This document shows positions 41,255-56,230 of a stretch of 64,000 nt of DNA, piece by piece (positions within the stretch are counted from its first letter, which is position 1; each line of letters opens with the position of its first letter). The stretch spans positions 1 through 64,000 of the forward strand of contig NW_026515417.1 of the NCBI RefSeq assembly GCF_014898815.1. The letters run 5' to 3'. Under the pieces are notes generated by a model. That model searched no databases. It had not been told where the DNA came from and saw nothing but the letters and a program-made list of their open reading frames with translations. The position numbers and the translations under genes were made by a program. Source of the stretch: Panonychus citri. Its lineage: Eukaryota; Arthropoda; Arachnida; Trombidiformes; Tetranychidae.

Positions 41255-42160
41255 TTTTAGAGTCTCACAACCGTGAGAAACTAATAAGATTATTTTGTAG
41301 TCTCACGGTTGTGAGAAACTAATAAGATTATTTTGTAGTCTCACGGTTGTGAGAAACTAATAAGATTATTTTGGAGTCTCACGGTTGTGAGAAACTAATA
41401 AGATTATTTTGGAGTCTCACAACCGTGAGAAACTAATAAGATTATTTTGTAGTCTCACGGTTGTGAGAAACATATTAGATTATTTTGGAGTCTCACGCTT
41501 GTGAGAAAATAATAAGATTATTTTAGAATCTCACGGTTGCGAGAAACATATAAGATTATTTTGGAGTCTCACAACCGTGAGAAACATATAAGATTATTTT
41601 GGAGTCTCACGCTTGTGAGAAACTAATAAGATTATTTTGGAGTCTCACGCTTGTGAGAAACGAATAAGATTATTTTGGAGTCTCACGCTTGTGAGAAACA
41701 TATTAGATTATTTTGGAGTCTCACGCTTGTGAGAAACATATAAGATTATTTTGGAGTCTCACGCTTGTGAGAAACTAATAAGATTATTTTGGAGTCTCAC
41801 GCTTGTGAGAAACTAATAAGATTATTTTGGAGTCTCACGCTTGTGAGAAACATATTAGATTATTTTGGAGTCTCACGCTTGTGAGAAACATATTAGATTA
41901 TTTTGGAGTCTCACGCTTGTGAGAAAATAATAAGATTATTTTAGAATCTCACGGTTGTGAGAAACATATAAGATTATTTTACAGTCTCACAACCGTGAGA
42001 AACATATAAGATTATTTTGGAGTCTCACGCTTGTGAGAAACTAATAAGATTATTTTAGAATCTCACGGTTGTGAGAAACATATAAGATTATTTTACGGTC
42101 TTGTGAGAAACTAATAAGATAATTTTACAATCTCACAACCGTGAGAAATATGTCATATAC
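41255..42160. repeat. 38-bp hairpin satellite, block 1 (about 24 monomers)
   Basis: Each monomer has an AATAAGATTATTTTG flank plus a palindromic core TCTCAC-loop-GTGAGA. The four-base loop is AACC, GGTT or GCTT in different monomers. AACC and GGTT cores are reverse complements of each other while the flank keeps one orientation. The right end decays into partial monomers. Confidence 0.95.
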
Positions 42161-42394
42161 GCCCTTCAGAATGTTTAATATAAGAACAATTTTCTTGCTT
42201 TCTTTATAAGTAAAACGGAAATAGAAAATATTTTTGAAAGCTTACCGTTTGGTGAAAGCTTATTTACGAACGAATTTGACATTAATTTACTTCCGTTAAA
42301 TCGTGGCAGTATACATAAAATAAAATTTCTCACCATGTGAGACACGCAGGTAATGAATTTACTGTCTAACAGTGTAGACTAGATAATTTTTCAA
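42161..42394. other. unique spacer between hairpin-satellite blocks
   Basis: Mostly unique sequence. It contains one isolated core of the same stem, TCTCAC-CAT-GTGAGA, at 42328-42342, with a 3-nt loop. No coding frame. Confidence 0.7.
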
Positions 42395-42625
42395 CGAATA
42401 AGATTATTTTACAGTCTCACAACCGTGAGAAACGAATAAGATTATTTTGGAGTCTCACAACCGTGAGAAACATATAAGATTATTTTGGATTCTCACAACC
42501 GTGAGAAACATATAAGATTATTTTGGAATCTCACAACCGTGAGAAACGAATAAGATTATTTTGGATTCTCACAACCGTGAGAAACGGATAAGATTATTTT
42601 GGATTCTCACAACCGTGAGAAACGA
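42395..42625. repeat. 38-bp hairpin satellite, block 2 (six monomers)
   Basis: Six monomers, all with the AACC loop (TCTCACAACCGTGAGA), unlike the mixed loops of block 1. The block abuts the 81-bp satellite. Confidence 0.95.
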
Positions 42626-42639
42626 ATAATGAATATTTT

Positions 42640-43560
42640 TCTCGTATCCGTGTCTATCATCCAACCTCACGGTTCTCTAACTGATGAGTTGTTCGATGAT
42701 GCTAGTCATGAGATTTTAGTATTTCCCGACTCAAGGAATACAGTTTAACCTCACGGTGCCTAGTTGATGAGTTGATCAATGATAATAGTCATGAACTACA
42801 CTTTTTCTCGTATCCATGTCTATCATCAAACCTCACGGGCCCTAGTTGATGAAATGATCGATGAGACTAGTCATGAGATTTTATTTTCTCCGACTCAAGG
42901 TATACAGTTTGACCTCACGGGTCCTAGTTGATGAGTTGATCAATGATAATAGTCACAAGATTTCTTTTTCTCCGACTCATTGTATACCATACAACCTCAC
43001 GGTTCTCTAACTAATGAGTTAATCGATGATGATAGTCATAAAAATCATTTTCTCCGACTCATAGTATATCATTTATCCTCACGGTTCTCTAACTGATGTA
43101 TTGATCGATGATGATAGTCATGAACTTTACTTTTATTCGTATCCATGTCTATCATCCAACCTCACGGGCCCTAGTTGATGAAATGATCGATGATACTAGT
43201 CATGAGATTTTATCTTTCTTCGACTCATAGTATAGCATTTAACCTCACGGTTCTCTAACTGATGAGTTGATCGATGATGATAGCCATAAAATTTTATTTT
43301 TCTCGTATCAATGTCTATCATCCAGCCTCACGGGTCCTAGTTGATGGATTGATCGATGATGATAGTCATAAAATTTTATTTTTCTCGTATCCATGTCTAT
43401 CATCCAACCTCACGGGTCCTAGTTGATGGATTGATCAATGATGCTAGTCATGAGATTTTATTTTTCTCCGACTCATAGTATACCATTTAACCTCACGGTT
43501 CTCTAACTGATGAGTTGATCGATGATGATAGTCATAAAATTTTATTTTTCTCGTATCCTT
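42640..43560 (+). repeat. 81-bp satellite, diverged left edge
   Basis: Monomers of the type AACCTCACGGTTCTCTAACT or CCTCACGGGTCCTAGTTGAT, with TTTTATTTTTCTCGTATCC and the alternative CTCCGACTCATAGTATACC linker. They are more diverged than the array core and closely match the monomers at 56.23-57.31 kb on the other side. Confidence 0.9.
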
Positions 43561-46500
43561 GTCTATCATTTAACCTCACGGTCTCCAGCTTATGAGTTGA
43601 TCAATGACAATAGTCATAAGATTTTCTTTTTACTCGTACCCATGTCTATCATCAAACCTCACGGTCTCTAGTTGACGAGTTGATTGATGAGTATAGTCAT
43701 ACGATTTTCTTTTTCTCGTATCCTTGTCTATCATCAAACCTCACGGTCTCTAGTTGACGTGTTGAATGATGAGTATAGTCGAGAGATTTTCTTTTTACTC
43801 GTATCCTTGTCTATCATTTAACCTCACGGTCTCTAGTTGACGAGTTGAATGATGAGTATAGTCGAGAGATTTTCTTTTCCTCGTATCCTTGTCTATCATC
43901 AAACCTCACGGTCTCTAGTTGACGAGTTGAATGATGAGTATAGTCGAGAGATTTTCTTTTCCTCGTATCCTTGTCTATCATCAAACCTCACGGTCTCTAG
44001 CTTATGAGTTGATCAATGACAATAGTCATAAGATTTTCTTTTTACTCGTACCCATGTCTATCATCAAACCTCACGGTCTCTAGTTGACGAGTTGAATGAT
44101 GAGTATAGTCGAGAGATTTTCTTTTCCTCGTATCCTCGTCTATCATCAAACCTCACGGTCTTTAGTTGACGAGTTGAATGATGAGTATAGTCGAGAGATT
44201 TTCTTTTCCTCGTATCCTTGTCTATCATCAAACCTCACGGTCTCTAGTTGACGAGTTGAATGATGAGTATAGTCGAGAGATTTTCTTTTTCTCGTATCCT
44301 TGTCTATCATCAAACCTCACGGTCTCTAGTTGACGTGTTGAATGATGAGTATAGTCGAGAGATTTTCTTTTTCTCGTATCCTTGTCTATCATCAAACCTC
44401 ACGGTCTCTAGTTGACGAGTTGAATGATGAGTATAGTCGAGAGATTTTCTTTTCCTCGTATCCTTGTCTATCATATAACCTCACGGTCTCTAGCTTATGA
44501 GTTGATCGATGAGTATAGTCGAGAGATTTTCTTTTCCTCGTATCCTTGTTTATCATTCAACCTCACGGTCTCTAGTTGACGAGTTGATTGATGAGTATAG
44601 TCATACGATTTTCTTTTTACTCGTATCCTTGTTTATCATTTAACCTCACGGTCTCTAGTTGACGAGTTGAATGATGAGTATAGTCGAGAGATTTTCTTTT
44701 TGTTCGTATCCTTGTCTCATCATTTAACCTCACGGTCTCTAGCTTATGAGTTGATCGATGAGTATAGTCGAGAGATTTTCTTTTCCTCGTATCCTTGTCT
44801 ATCATTTAAGTTCACGGTCTCTAGTTGACGAGTTGATTGATGAGTATAGTCATAAGATTTTCTTTTCACTCGTACCCATGTCTATCATTTAACCTCACGG
44901 TCTCTAGTTGACGAGTTGAATGATGAGTATAGTCGAGAGATTTTCTTTTTGTTCGTATCCTTGTCTATCATCAAACCTCACGGTCTCTAGTTGACGAGTT
45001 GAATGATGAGTATAGTCGAGAGATTTTTTTTTCCACGTATCCTTGTCTATCATCAAACCTCACCGTCTCTAGTTGACGAGTTGAATGATGAGTATAGTCG
45101 AAAGATTTTCTTTTCCTCGTACCCATGTCTATCATTTAACCTCACGGTCTCTAGCTTATGAGTTGATCGATGACAATAGTCATAAGATTTTTTTTTACTC
45201 GTACCCATGTCTATCATCAAACCTCACGGTCTCTAGTTGACGAGTTGAATGATGAGTATAGTCGAGAGATTTTCTTTTCCTCGTATCCTTGTCTATCATC
45301 AAACCTCACGGTCTCTAGTTGACGAGTTGAATGATGAGTATAGTCGAGAGATTTTCTTTTCCTCGTATCCTTGTCTATCATCAAACCTCACGGTCTCTAG
45401 TTGACGAGTTGAATGATAAGTATAGTCGAGAGATTTTTTTTTCCTCGTATCCTTGTCTATCATCAAATCTCACGGTCTCTAGCTTATGAGTTGATCAATG
45501 ACAATAGTCATAAGATTTTCTTTTTACTCGTATCCTTGTCTATCATTTAACCTCACGGTCTCTAGTTGACGAGTTGAATGATGAGTATAGTCGAGAGATT
45601 TTCTTTTCCTCGTATCCTTGTCTATCATCAAACCTCACGGTCTTTAGTTGACGAGTTGAATGATGAGTATAGTCGAGAGATTTTCTTTTCCTCGTATCCT
45701 TGTCTATCATTTAACCTCACGGTCTCTAGCTTATGAGTTGATCGATGAGTATAGTCATACGATTTTCTTTTTACTCGTATCCTTGTTTATCATTTAACCT
45801 CACAGTCTCTAGCTTATGAGGTGATCGATTAGTATAGTCGATAGATTTTCTTTTCCTCGTATCCTTGTCTATCATTTAACCTCACGGTCTCTAGCTTATG
45901 AGTTGATCGATGACAATAGTCATAAGATTTTCTTTTTCCTCGTATCCTTGTCTATCATCAACCTCACGGTCTCTAGCTTATGAGTTGATCAATGGCAATA
46001 GTCATAAGATTTTCTTTTTACTCGTACCCATGTCTATCATCAAACCTCACGGTCTCTAGCTTATGAGTTGATCAATGACAATAGTCATAAGATTTTCTTT
46101 TTACTCGTACCCATGTCTATCATCAAACCTCACGGTCTCTAGTTGACGTGTTGAATGATGAGTATAGTCGAGAGATTTTCGTTTCCTCGTATCCTTGTTT
46201 ATCATTCAACCTCACGGTCTCTAGTTGACGAGTTAATTGATGAGTATAGTCATACGATTTTCTTTTACTCGTATCCTTGTTTATTATTTAACCTCACGGT
46301 CTCTAGTTGACGAGTTGAATGATGAGTATTGTCGAGAGATTTTCTTTTCCTCGTACCTATGTATATCATTTAACCTCTCGGTCTCTAACTGATGGATTGA
46401 TCGATGACAATAGTCATAAGATTTTCTTTTCCTCGTATCTATGTATATCATTTAACCTCTCGGTCTCTAACTGATGGATTGATCGATGACAATAGTCATA

Positions 46501-49500
46501 AGATTTTCTTTTCCTCGTATCCTTGTCTATCAACCTCACGGTCTCTAGCTTATAGGTTGATCGATGACAATAGTCATAATTTTCTTTCCTCGTATCCATG
46601 TCTATTATCAAACCTCACGGTCTCTAGCTTATGAGTTGATCGATGACAATAGTCATAAGATTTTCGTTTCCTCGTATCCTTGTCTATCATTCAACCTCAC
46701 GGTCTCTAGCTTATGAGTTGATCGATGACAATAGTCATAAGATTTTCTTTTCCTCGTATCCTTGTCTATCATTTAACCTCACGGTCTCTAGTTGACGAGT
46801 TGAATGATGAGTATAATCGAGATTTTCTTTCCTCATCCTTGTATCATTGCCTCACGGTCTCTAGCTTATGAGTTGATCGATGACAATAGTCATAAGATTT
46901 TCTTTTTCCTCGTATCCTTGTCTATCATCAACCTCACGGTCTCTAGCTTATGAGTTGATCAATGGCAATAGTCATAAGATTTTCTTTTTACTCGTACCCA
47001 TGTCTATCATCAAACCTCACGGTCTCTAGCTTATGAGTTGATCAATGACAATAGTCATAAGATTTTCTTTTTACTCGTACCCATGTCTATCATCAAACCT
47101 CACGGTCTCTAGTTGACGTGTTGAATGATGAGTATAGTCGAGAGATTTTCGTTTCCTCGTATCCTTGTTTATCATTCAACCTCACGGTCTCTAGTTGACG
47201 AGTTAATTGATGAGTATAGTCATACGATTTTCTTTTTACTCGTATCCTTGTTTATTATTTAACCTCACGGTCTCTAGTTGACGAGTTGAATGATGAGTAT
47301 TGTCGAGAGATTTTCTTTTCCTCGTATCCTTGTCTATCATTTAACCTCACGGTCTCTAGCTTATGAGTTGATCGATGACAATAGTCATAAGATTTTCTTT
47401 TTCCTCGTATCCATGTCTATTATCAAACCTCACGGTCTCTAGCTTATGAGGTTGATCGACAAGTCATAAGATTTTCTTTTCCTCGTATCCTTGTCTATCA
47501 TTCAACCTCACGGTCTCTAGCTTATGAGTTGATCGATGACAATAGTCATAAGATTTTCTTTTCTTCGTATCCTTGTCTATCATTTAACCTCACGGTCTCT
47601 AGTTGACGAGTTGAATGATGAGTATAGTCGAGAGATTTTCTTTTCCTCGTATCCTTGTCTATCATTTAACCTCACGGTCTCTAGTTGACGAGTTGAATGA
47701 TGAGTATAGTCATAAGATTTTCTTTTTCCTCGTATCCATGTCTATCATCAAACCTTACGGTCTCTAGCTTATGAGTTGATCGATGACAATAGTCATAAGA
47801 TTTTCTTTTTCTCGTATCCTTGTCTATCATCAAACCTCACGGTCTCTAGCTTATGAGTTGATCAATGACAATAGTCATAAGATTTTCTTTTTACTCGTAC
47901 CCATGTCTATCATCAAACCTCACGGTCTCTAGTTGACGTGTTGAATGATGAGTATAGTCGAGAGATTTTCGTTTCCTCGTATCCTTGTTTATCATTCAAC
48001 CTCACGGTCTCTAATTGACGAGTTGATCGATGAGTATAGTCATACGATTTTCTTTTTACTCGTATCCTTGTTTATCATTTAACCTCACAGTCTCTAGCTT
48101 ATGAGGTGATCGATTAGTATAGTCGATAGATTTTCTTTTTACTCGTATCCTTGTCTATCATTTAACCTCACGGTCTCTAGCTTATGAGTTGATCAATGAC
48201 AATAGTCATAAGATTTTCTTTTTCCTCGTATCCATGTCTATCATCAAACCTTACGGTCTCTAGCTTATGAGTTGATCGATGACAATAGTCATAAGATTTT
48301 CTTTTTCTCGTATCCTTGTCTATCATCAAACCTCACGGTCTCTAGCTTATGAGTTGATCAATGACAATAGTCATAAGATTTTCTTTTTACTCGTACCCAT
48401 GTCTATCATCAAACCTCACGGTCTCTAGTTGACGTGTTGAATGATGAGTATAGTCGAGAGATTTTCGTTTCCTCGTATTCTTGTTTATCATTCAACCTCA
48501 CGGTCTCTAATTGACTAGTTGATCGATGAGTATAGTCATACGATTTTCTTTTTACTCGTATCCTTGTTTATCATTTAACCTCACAGTCTCTAGCTTATGA
48601 GGTGATCGATTAGTATAGTCGATAGATTTTCTTTTCCTCGTATCCTTGTCTATCATTTAACCTCACGGTCTCTAGCTTATGAGTTGATCGATGACAATAG
48701 TCATAAGATTTTCTTTTCCTCGTATCCTTGTCTATCATCAAACCTCACGGTCTCTAGCTTATGAGTTGATCAATGACAATAGTCATAAGATTTTCTTTCC
48801 CCTCGTATCCATGTCTATCATCAAACCTCACGGTCTCTAGTTGACGTGTTGAATGATGAGTATAGTCGAGAGATTTTCGTTTCCTCGTATTCTTGTTTAT
48901 CATTCAACCTCACGGTCTCTAATTGACGAGTTGATCGATGAGTATAGTCATACGATTTTCTTTTTACTCGTATCCTTGTTTATCATTTAACCTCACAGTC
49001 TCTAGCTTATGAGGTGATCGATTAGTATAGTCGATAGATTTTCTTTTCCTCGTATCCTTGTCTATCATTTAACCTCACGGTCTCTAGCTTATGAGTTGAT
49101 CGATGACAATAGTCATAAGATTTTCTTTTCCTCGTATCCATGTCTATCATCAAACCTTACGGTCTCTAGTTGACGTGTTGAATGATGAGTATAGTCGAGA
49201 GATTTTCGTTTCCTCGTATTCTTGTTTATCATTCAACCTCACGGTCTCTAATTGACTAGTTGATCGATGAGTATAGTCATACGATTTTCTTTTTACTCGT
49301 ATCCTTGTTTATCATTTAACCTCACAGTCTCTAGCTTATGAGGTGATCGATTAGTATAGTCGATAGATTTTCTTTTCCTCGTATCCTTGTCTATCATTTA
49401 ACCTCACGGTCTCTAGCTTGTAGGTTGATCATGGAATTTTTTTCTCGTATCCTTGTCTATCATCAAACCTCACGGTCTCTAATGGGTTGATCAATGACAA

Positions 49501-52500
49501 TAGATAAGATTTTCTTTTCTCGTACCCATGTCTATCATCAAACCTCACGGTCTCTAGTTGACGTGTTGAATGATGAGTATAGTCGAGAGATTTTCGTTTC
49601 CTCGTATCCTTGTTTATCATTCAACCTCACGGTCTCTAATTGACGAGTTGATCGATGAGTATAGTCATACGATTTTCTTTTTACTCGTATCCTTGTTTAT
49701 CATTTAACCTCACAGTCTCTAGCTTGTGGGTGATCATTTATAGTCGATAGATTTTCTTTTCCTCGTATCCTTGTCTATCATTTAACCTCACGGTCTCTAG
49801 CTTATGAGTTGATCGATGACAATAGTCATAAGATTTTCTTTTTCCTCGTATCCTTGTCTATCATCAAACCTCACGGTCTCTAGCTTATGAGTTGATCAAT
49901 GACAATAGTCATAAGATTTTCTTTCCCCTCGTATCCATGTCTATCATCAAACCTCACGGTCTCTAGTTGACGTGTTGAATGATGAGTATAGTCGAGAGAT
50001 TTTCTTTTTACTCGTATCCTTGTCTATCATTTAACCTCACGGTCTCTAGCTTATGAGTTGATCAATGACAATAGTCATAAGATTTTCTTTTTCCTCGTAT
50101 CCATGTCTATCATCAAACCTTACGGTCTCTAGCTTATGAGTTGATCGATGACAATAGTCATAAGATTTTCTTTTTCTCGTATCCTTGTCTATCATCAAAC
50201 CTCACGGTCTCTAGCTTATGAGTTGATCAATGACAATAGTCATAAGATTTTCTTTTTACTCGTACCCATGTCTATCATCAAACCTCACGGTCTCTAGTTG
50301 ACGTGTTGAATGATGAGTATAGTCGAGAGATTTTCGTTTCCTCGTATCCTTGTTTATCATTCAACCTCACGGTCTCTAATTGACGAGTTGATCGATGAGT
50401 ATAGTCATACGATTTTCTTTTTACTCGTATCCTTGTTTATCATTTAACCTCACAGTCTCTAGCTTATGAGGTGATCGATTAGTATAGTCGATAGATTTTC
50501 TTTTCCTCGTATCCTTGTCTATCATTTAACCTCACGGTCTCTAGCTTATGAGTTGATCGATGACAATAGTCATAAGATTTTCTTTTTCCTCGTATCCTTG
50601 TCTATCATCAAACCTCACGGTCTCTAGCTTATGAGTTGATCAATGACAATAGTCATAAGATTTTCTTTCCCCTCGTATCCATGTCTATCATCAAACCTCA
50701 CGGTCTCTAGTTGACGTGTTGAATGATGAGTATAGTCGAGAGATTTTCGTTTCCTCGTATTCTTGTTTATCATTCAACCTCACGGTCTCTAATTGACGAG
50801 TTGATGAGTATAGTCATACGATTTTCTTTTACTCGTATCCTTGTTTATCATTTAACCTCACAGTCTCTAGCTTATGAGGTGATCGATTAGTATAGTCGAT
50901 AGATTTTCTTTTCCTCGTATCCTTGTCTATCATTTAACCTCACGGTCTCTAGCTTATGAGTTGATCGATGACAATAGTCATAAGATTTTCTTTTCCTCGT
51001 ATCCATGTCTATCATCAAACCTTACGGTCTCTAGTTGACGTGTTGAATGATGAGTATAGTCGAGAGATTTCGTTTCCTCGTATTCTTGTTTATCAACCTC
51101 ACGGTCTCTAATTGACTAGTTGATCGATGAGTATAGTCATACGATTTTCTTTTTACTCGTATCCTTGTTTATCATTTAACCTCACAGTCTCTAGCTTATG
51201 GGATCGATTAGTATAGTCGATTTTTTTCTTCCTATCCTTGTCTATCATTCAACCTCTCGGTCTCTAGCTTATGGCTTGATCGATGACAATAGTCATAAGA
51301 TTTTCTTTTTCTCGTATCCTTGTCTATCATCAAACCTCACGGTCTCTAGCTTATGAGTTGATCAATGACAATAGTCATAAGATTTTCTTTTTACTCGTAC
51401 CCATGTCTATCATCAAACCTCACGGTCTCTAGTTGACGTGTTGAATGATGAGTATAGTCGAGAGATTTTCGTTTCCTCGTATCCTTGTTTATCATTCAAC
51501 CTCACGGTCTCTAATTGACGAGTTGATCGATGAGTATAGTCATACGATTTTCTTTTTACTCGTATCCTTGTTTATCATTTAACCTCACAGTCTCTAGCTT
51601 ATGAGGTGATCGATTAGTATAGTCGATAGATTTTCTTTTCCTCGTATCCTTGTCTATCATTTAACCTCACGGTCTCTAGCATGGGTTGATCGATGACAAT
51701 AGTAAGATTTTCTTTTCCTCGTATCCTTGTCTATCATCAAACCTCACGGTCTCTAGCTTATAGGTTGATCAATGACAATAGTCATAAGATTTTCTTTCCC
51801 TCGTATCTATCATCAAACCTCACGGTCTCTAGTTGACGTGTTGAATGATGAGTAGTCGAGAGATTTTCGTTTCCTCGTATTCTTGTTTATCATTCAACCT
51901 CACGGTCTCTAATTGACTAGTTGATCGATGAGTATAGTCATACGATTTTCTTTTCTCGTATCCTTGTTTATCATTTAACCTCACAGTCTCTAGCTTATGG
52001 GGTGATTAGTATATCGATAGATTTTCTTTTCCTCGTACCTATGTATATCATTTAACCTCTCGGTCTCTAACTGATGGATTGATCGATGACAATAGTCATA
52101 AGATTTTCTTTTCCTCGTATCCATGTCTATCATCAAACCTTACGGTCTCTAGCTTATGAGTTGATCAATGACAATAGTCATAAGATTTTCTTTCCCCTCG
52201 TATCCATGTCTATCATCAAACCTCACGGTCTCTAGCTTATGAGTTGATCGATGACAATAGTCATAAGATTTTCTTTTTACTCGTACCCATGTCTATCATC
52301 AAACCTCACGGTCTCTAGTTGACGTGTTGAATGATGAGTATAGTCGAGAGATTTTCGTTTCCTCGTATCCTTGTTTATCATTCAACCTCACGGTCTCTAG
52401 TTGACGAGTTAATTGATGAGTATAGTCATACGATTTTCTTTTCACTCGTATCCTTGTTTATTATTTAACCTCACGGTCTCTAGTTGACGAGTTGAATGAT

Positions 52501-55500
52501 GAGTATTGTCGAGAGATTTTCTTTTCCTCGTATCCTTGTCTATCATTTAACCTCACGGTCTCTAGCTTATGAGTTGATCGATGACAATAGTCATAAGATT
52601 TTCGTTTCCTCGTATCCTTGTCTATCATTCAACCTCACGGTCTCTAGCTTATGAGTTGATCGATGACAATAGTCATAAGATTTTCTTTTCCTCGTATCCT
52701 TGTCTATCATTTAACCTCACGGTCTCTAGTTGACGAGTTGAATGATGAGTATAGTCGAGAGATTTTCTTTTCCTCGTATCCTTGTCTATCATTTAACCTC
52801 ACGGTCTCTAGCTTATGAGTTGATCGATGACAATAGTCATAAGATTTTCTTTTTCCTCGTATCCTTGTCTATCATCAACCTCACGGTCTCTAGCTTATGA
52901 GTTGATCAATGGCAATAGTCATAAGATTTTCTTTTTACTCGTACCCATGTCTATCATCAAACCTCACGGTCTCTAGCTTATGAGTTGATCAATGACAATA
53001 GTCATAAGATTTTTACTGTACCATGTTCATCATCAAACTCACGGTCTCTAGTTGACGTGTTGAATGATGAGTATAGTCGAGAGATTTTCGTCGTATCCTT
53101 GTTTATCATTCAACCTCACGGTCTCTAGTTGACGAGTTAATTGATGAGTATAGTCATACGATTTTCTACTCGTATCCTTGTTTATTATTTAACCTCACGG
53201 TCTCTAGTTGACGAGTTGAATGATGAGTATTGTGAGATTTTCCTCGTATCCTTGTCATCATTTAACCTCACGGTCTCTAGCTTATGAGTTGATCGATGAC
53301 AATAGTCATAAGATTTTCTTTTTCCTCGTATCCATGTTCATTATCAAACCTCACGGTCTCTAGCTTATGAGTTGATCGATGACAATAGTCATAAGATTCT
53401 TCGTATCCTTGTTCATCATTTAACCTCACGGTCTCTAGTTGACGAGGTTGAATGATGTATAGTCGAGATTTTCTTTCCTCGTATCCTTGTCTATCATTTA
53501 ACCTCACGGTCTCTAGTTGACGAGTTGAATGATGAGTATAGTCATAAGATTTTCTTTTTCCTCGTATCCATGTCTATCATCAAACCTTACGGTCTCTAGC
53601 TTATGAGTTGATCGATGACAATAGTCATAAGATTTTCTTTTTCTCGTATCCTTGTCTATCATCAAACCTCACGGTCTCTAGCTTATGAGTTGATCAATGA
53701 CAATAGTCATAAGATTTTCTTTTTACTCGTACCCATGTCTATCATCAAACCTCACGGTCTCTAGTTGACGTGTTGAATGATGAGTATAGTCGAGAGATTT
53801 TCGTTTCCTCGTATCCTTGTTTATCATTCAACCTCACGGTCTCTAATTGACGAGTTGATCGATGAGTATAGTCATTCTTTACTCGTATCCTTGTTTATCA
53901 TTTAACCTCACAGTCTCTAGCTTATGAGGTGATCGATTAGTATAGTCGATAGATTTTCTTTTTACTCGTATCCTTGTCTATCATTTAACCTCACGGTCTC
54001 TAGCTTATGAGTTGATCAATGACAATAGTCATAAGATTTTCTTTTTCCTCGTATCCATGTCTATCATCAAACCTTACGGTCTCTAGCTTATGAGTTGATC
54101 GATGACAATAGTCATAAGATTTTCTTTTTCTCGTATCCTTGTCTATCATCAAACCTCACGGTCTCTAGCTTATGAGTTGATCAATGACAATAGTCATAAG
54201 ATTTTCTTTTTACTCGTACCCATGTCTATCATCAAACCTCACGGTCTCTAGTTGACGTGTTGAATGATGAGTATAGTGAGATTCGTTTCGTATCCTTGTT
54301 TATCATTCAACCTCACGGTCTCTAATTGACGAGTTGATCGATGAGTATAGTCATACGATTTTCTTTTTACTCGTATCCTTGTTTATCATTTAACCTCACA
54401 GTCTCTAGCTTATGAGGTGATCGATTAGTATAGTCGATAGATTTTCTTTCCTCGTATCCTTGTTCATCATTTAACCTCACGGTCTCTAGCTTATGAGTTG
54501 ACAATAGTCATAAGATTTTCTTTTTCCTCGTATCCTTGTCTATCATCAAACCTCACGGTCTCTAGCTTATGAGTTGATCAATGACAATAGTCATAAGATT
54601 TTCTTTCCCCTCGTATCCATGTCTATCATCAAACCTCACGGTCTCTAGTTGACGTGTTGAATGATGAGTATAGTCGAGAGATTTTCGTTTCCTCGTATTC
54701 TTGTTTATCATTCAACCTCACGGTCTCTAATTGACGAGTTGATCGATGAGTATAGTCATACGTATCCTTTATGCCACATTTATATGAGGTGATCGATTAG
54801 TATAGTCGATAGATTTTCTTTTCCTCGTATCCTTGTCTATCATTTAACCTCACGGTCTCTAGCTTATGAGTTGATCGATGACAATAGTCATAAGATTTTC
54901 TTTTCCTCGTATCCATGTCTATCATCAAACCTTACGGTCTCTAGCTTATGAGTTGATCAATGACAATAGTCATAAGATTTTCTTTCCCCTCGTATCCATG
55001 TCTATCATCAAACCTCACGGTCTCTAGCTTTATTGATTGACGATGACAATATAAGATTTTCTTTTACTCGTACCCATTCTATCATCAAACCTCACGGTCT
55101 AGTTGACGTGTTGAATGATGAGAGTTCGAGAGATTTTCGTTTCCTCGTATCCTTGTTTATCATTCAACCTCACGGTCTCTAGTTGACGAGTTAATTGATG
55201 AGTATAGTCATACGATTTTCTTTTTACTCGTATCCTTGTTTATTATTTAACCTCACGGTCTCTAGTTGACGAGTTGAATGATGAGTATTGTCGAGAGATT
55301 TTCTTTTCCTCGTATCCTTGTCTATCATTTAACCTCACGGTCTCTAGCTTATGAGTTGATCGATGACAATAGTCATAAGATTTTCTTTTTCCTCGTATCC
55401 ATGTCTATTATCAAACCTCACGGTCTCTAGCTTATGAGTTGATCGATGACAATAGTCATAAGATTTTCTTTTCCTCGTATCCTTGTCTATCATTCAACCT

Positions 55501-56230
55501 CACGGTCTCTAGCTTATGAGTTGATCGATGACAATAGTCATAAGATTTTCTTTTCCTCGTATCCTTGTCTATCATTTAACCTCACGGTCTCTAGTTGACG
55601 AGTTGAATGATGAGTATAGTCGAGAGATTTTCTTTTCCTCGTATCCTTGTCTATCATTTAACCTCACGGTCTCTAGTTGACGAGTTGAATGATGAGTATA
55701 GTCGAGAGATTTTCTTTTCCTCGTATCCTTGTCTATCATTTAACCTCACGGTCTCTAGCTTATGAGTTGATCGATGAGTATAGTCATAAGATTTTCGTTT
55801 CACTCGTATCCTTGTCTATCATTTAACCTCACGGTCTCTAGCTTATGAGTTGATCGATTAGTATAGTCGAGAGATTTTCTTTTCCTCGTATCCTTGTCTA
55901 TCATTTAACCTCACGGTCTCTAGCTTATGAGTTGATCGATGACAATAGTCATAAGATTTTTTCCTCGTATCCTTGTCTATCATCAAACCTCACGGTCTCT
56001 AGCTTATGAGTTGATCAATGGCAATAGTCATAAGATTTTCTTTTTACTCGTACCCATGTCTATCATCAAACCTCACGGTCTCTAGTTGACGAGTTGAATG
56101 ATGAGTATAGTCGAGAGATTTTCTTTTCCTCGTATCCTTGTCTATCATTTAACCTCACGGTCTCTAGTTGACGAGTTGAATGATGAGTATAGTCGATAGA
56201 TTTTCTTTTTACTCGTATCCTTGTCTATCA
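43560..56230 (+). repeat. 81-bp satellite, homogenised core with higher-order repeats
   Basis: About 12.7 kb of ~81-bp monomers: CCTCACGGTCTCTAG box, then TTGACGAGTTGAATGATGAG or CTTATGAGTTGATCGATGAC, then TCGTATCCTTGTCTATCAT. Distinct monomer types recur in a fixed order as multi-monomer units, for example the run that includes TTGACGTGTTGAATG, then CTAATTGACGAG, then CACAGTCTCTAGCTTATGAG around 47.9, 48.4, 48.8, 49.6, 50.3, 50.7, 51.4 and 53.8 kb. Some copies have small internal deletions. Frames open across several monomers are a by-product of the period being divisible by three. Confidence 0.95.

Noticed and set aside
41255..42625. CRISPR-like array (regular palindromic repeats)
   Set aside because: The repeats are head-to-tail satellite monomers with no unique spacers, no cas genes, and a eukaryotic nuclear context.
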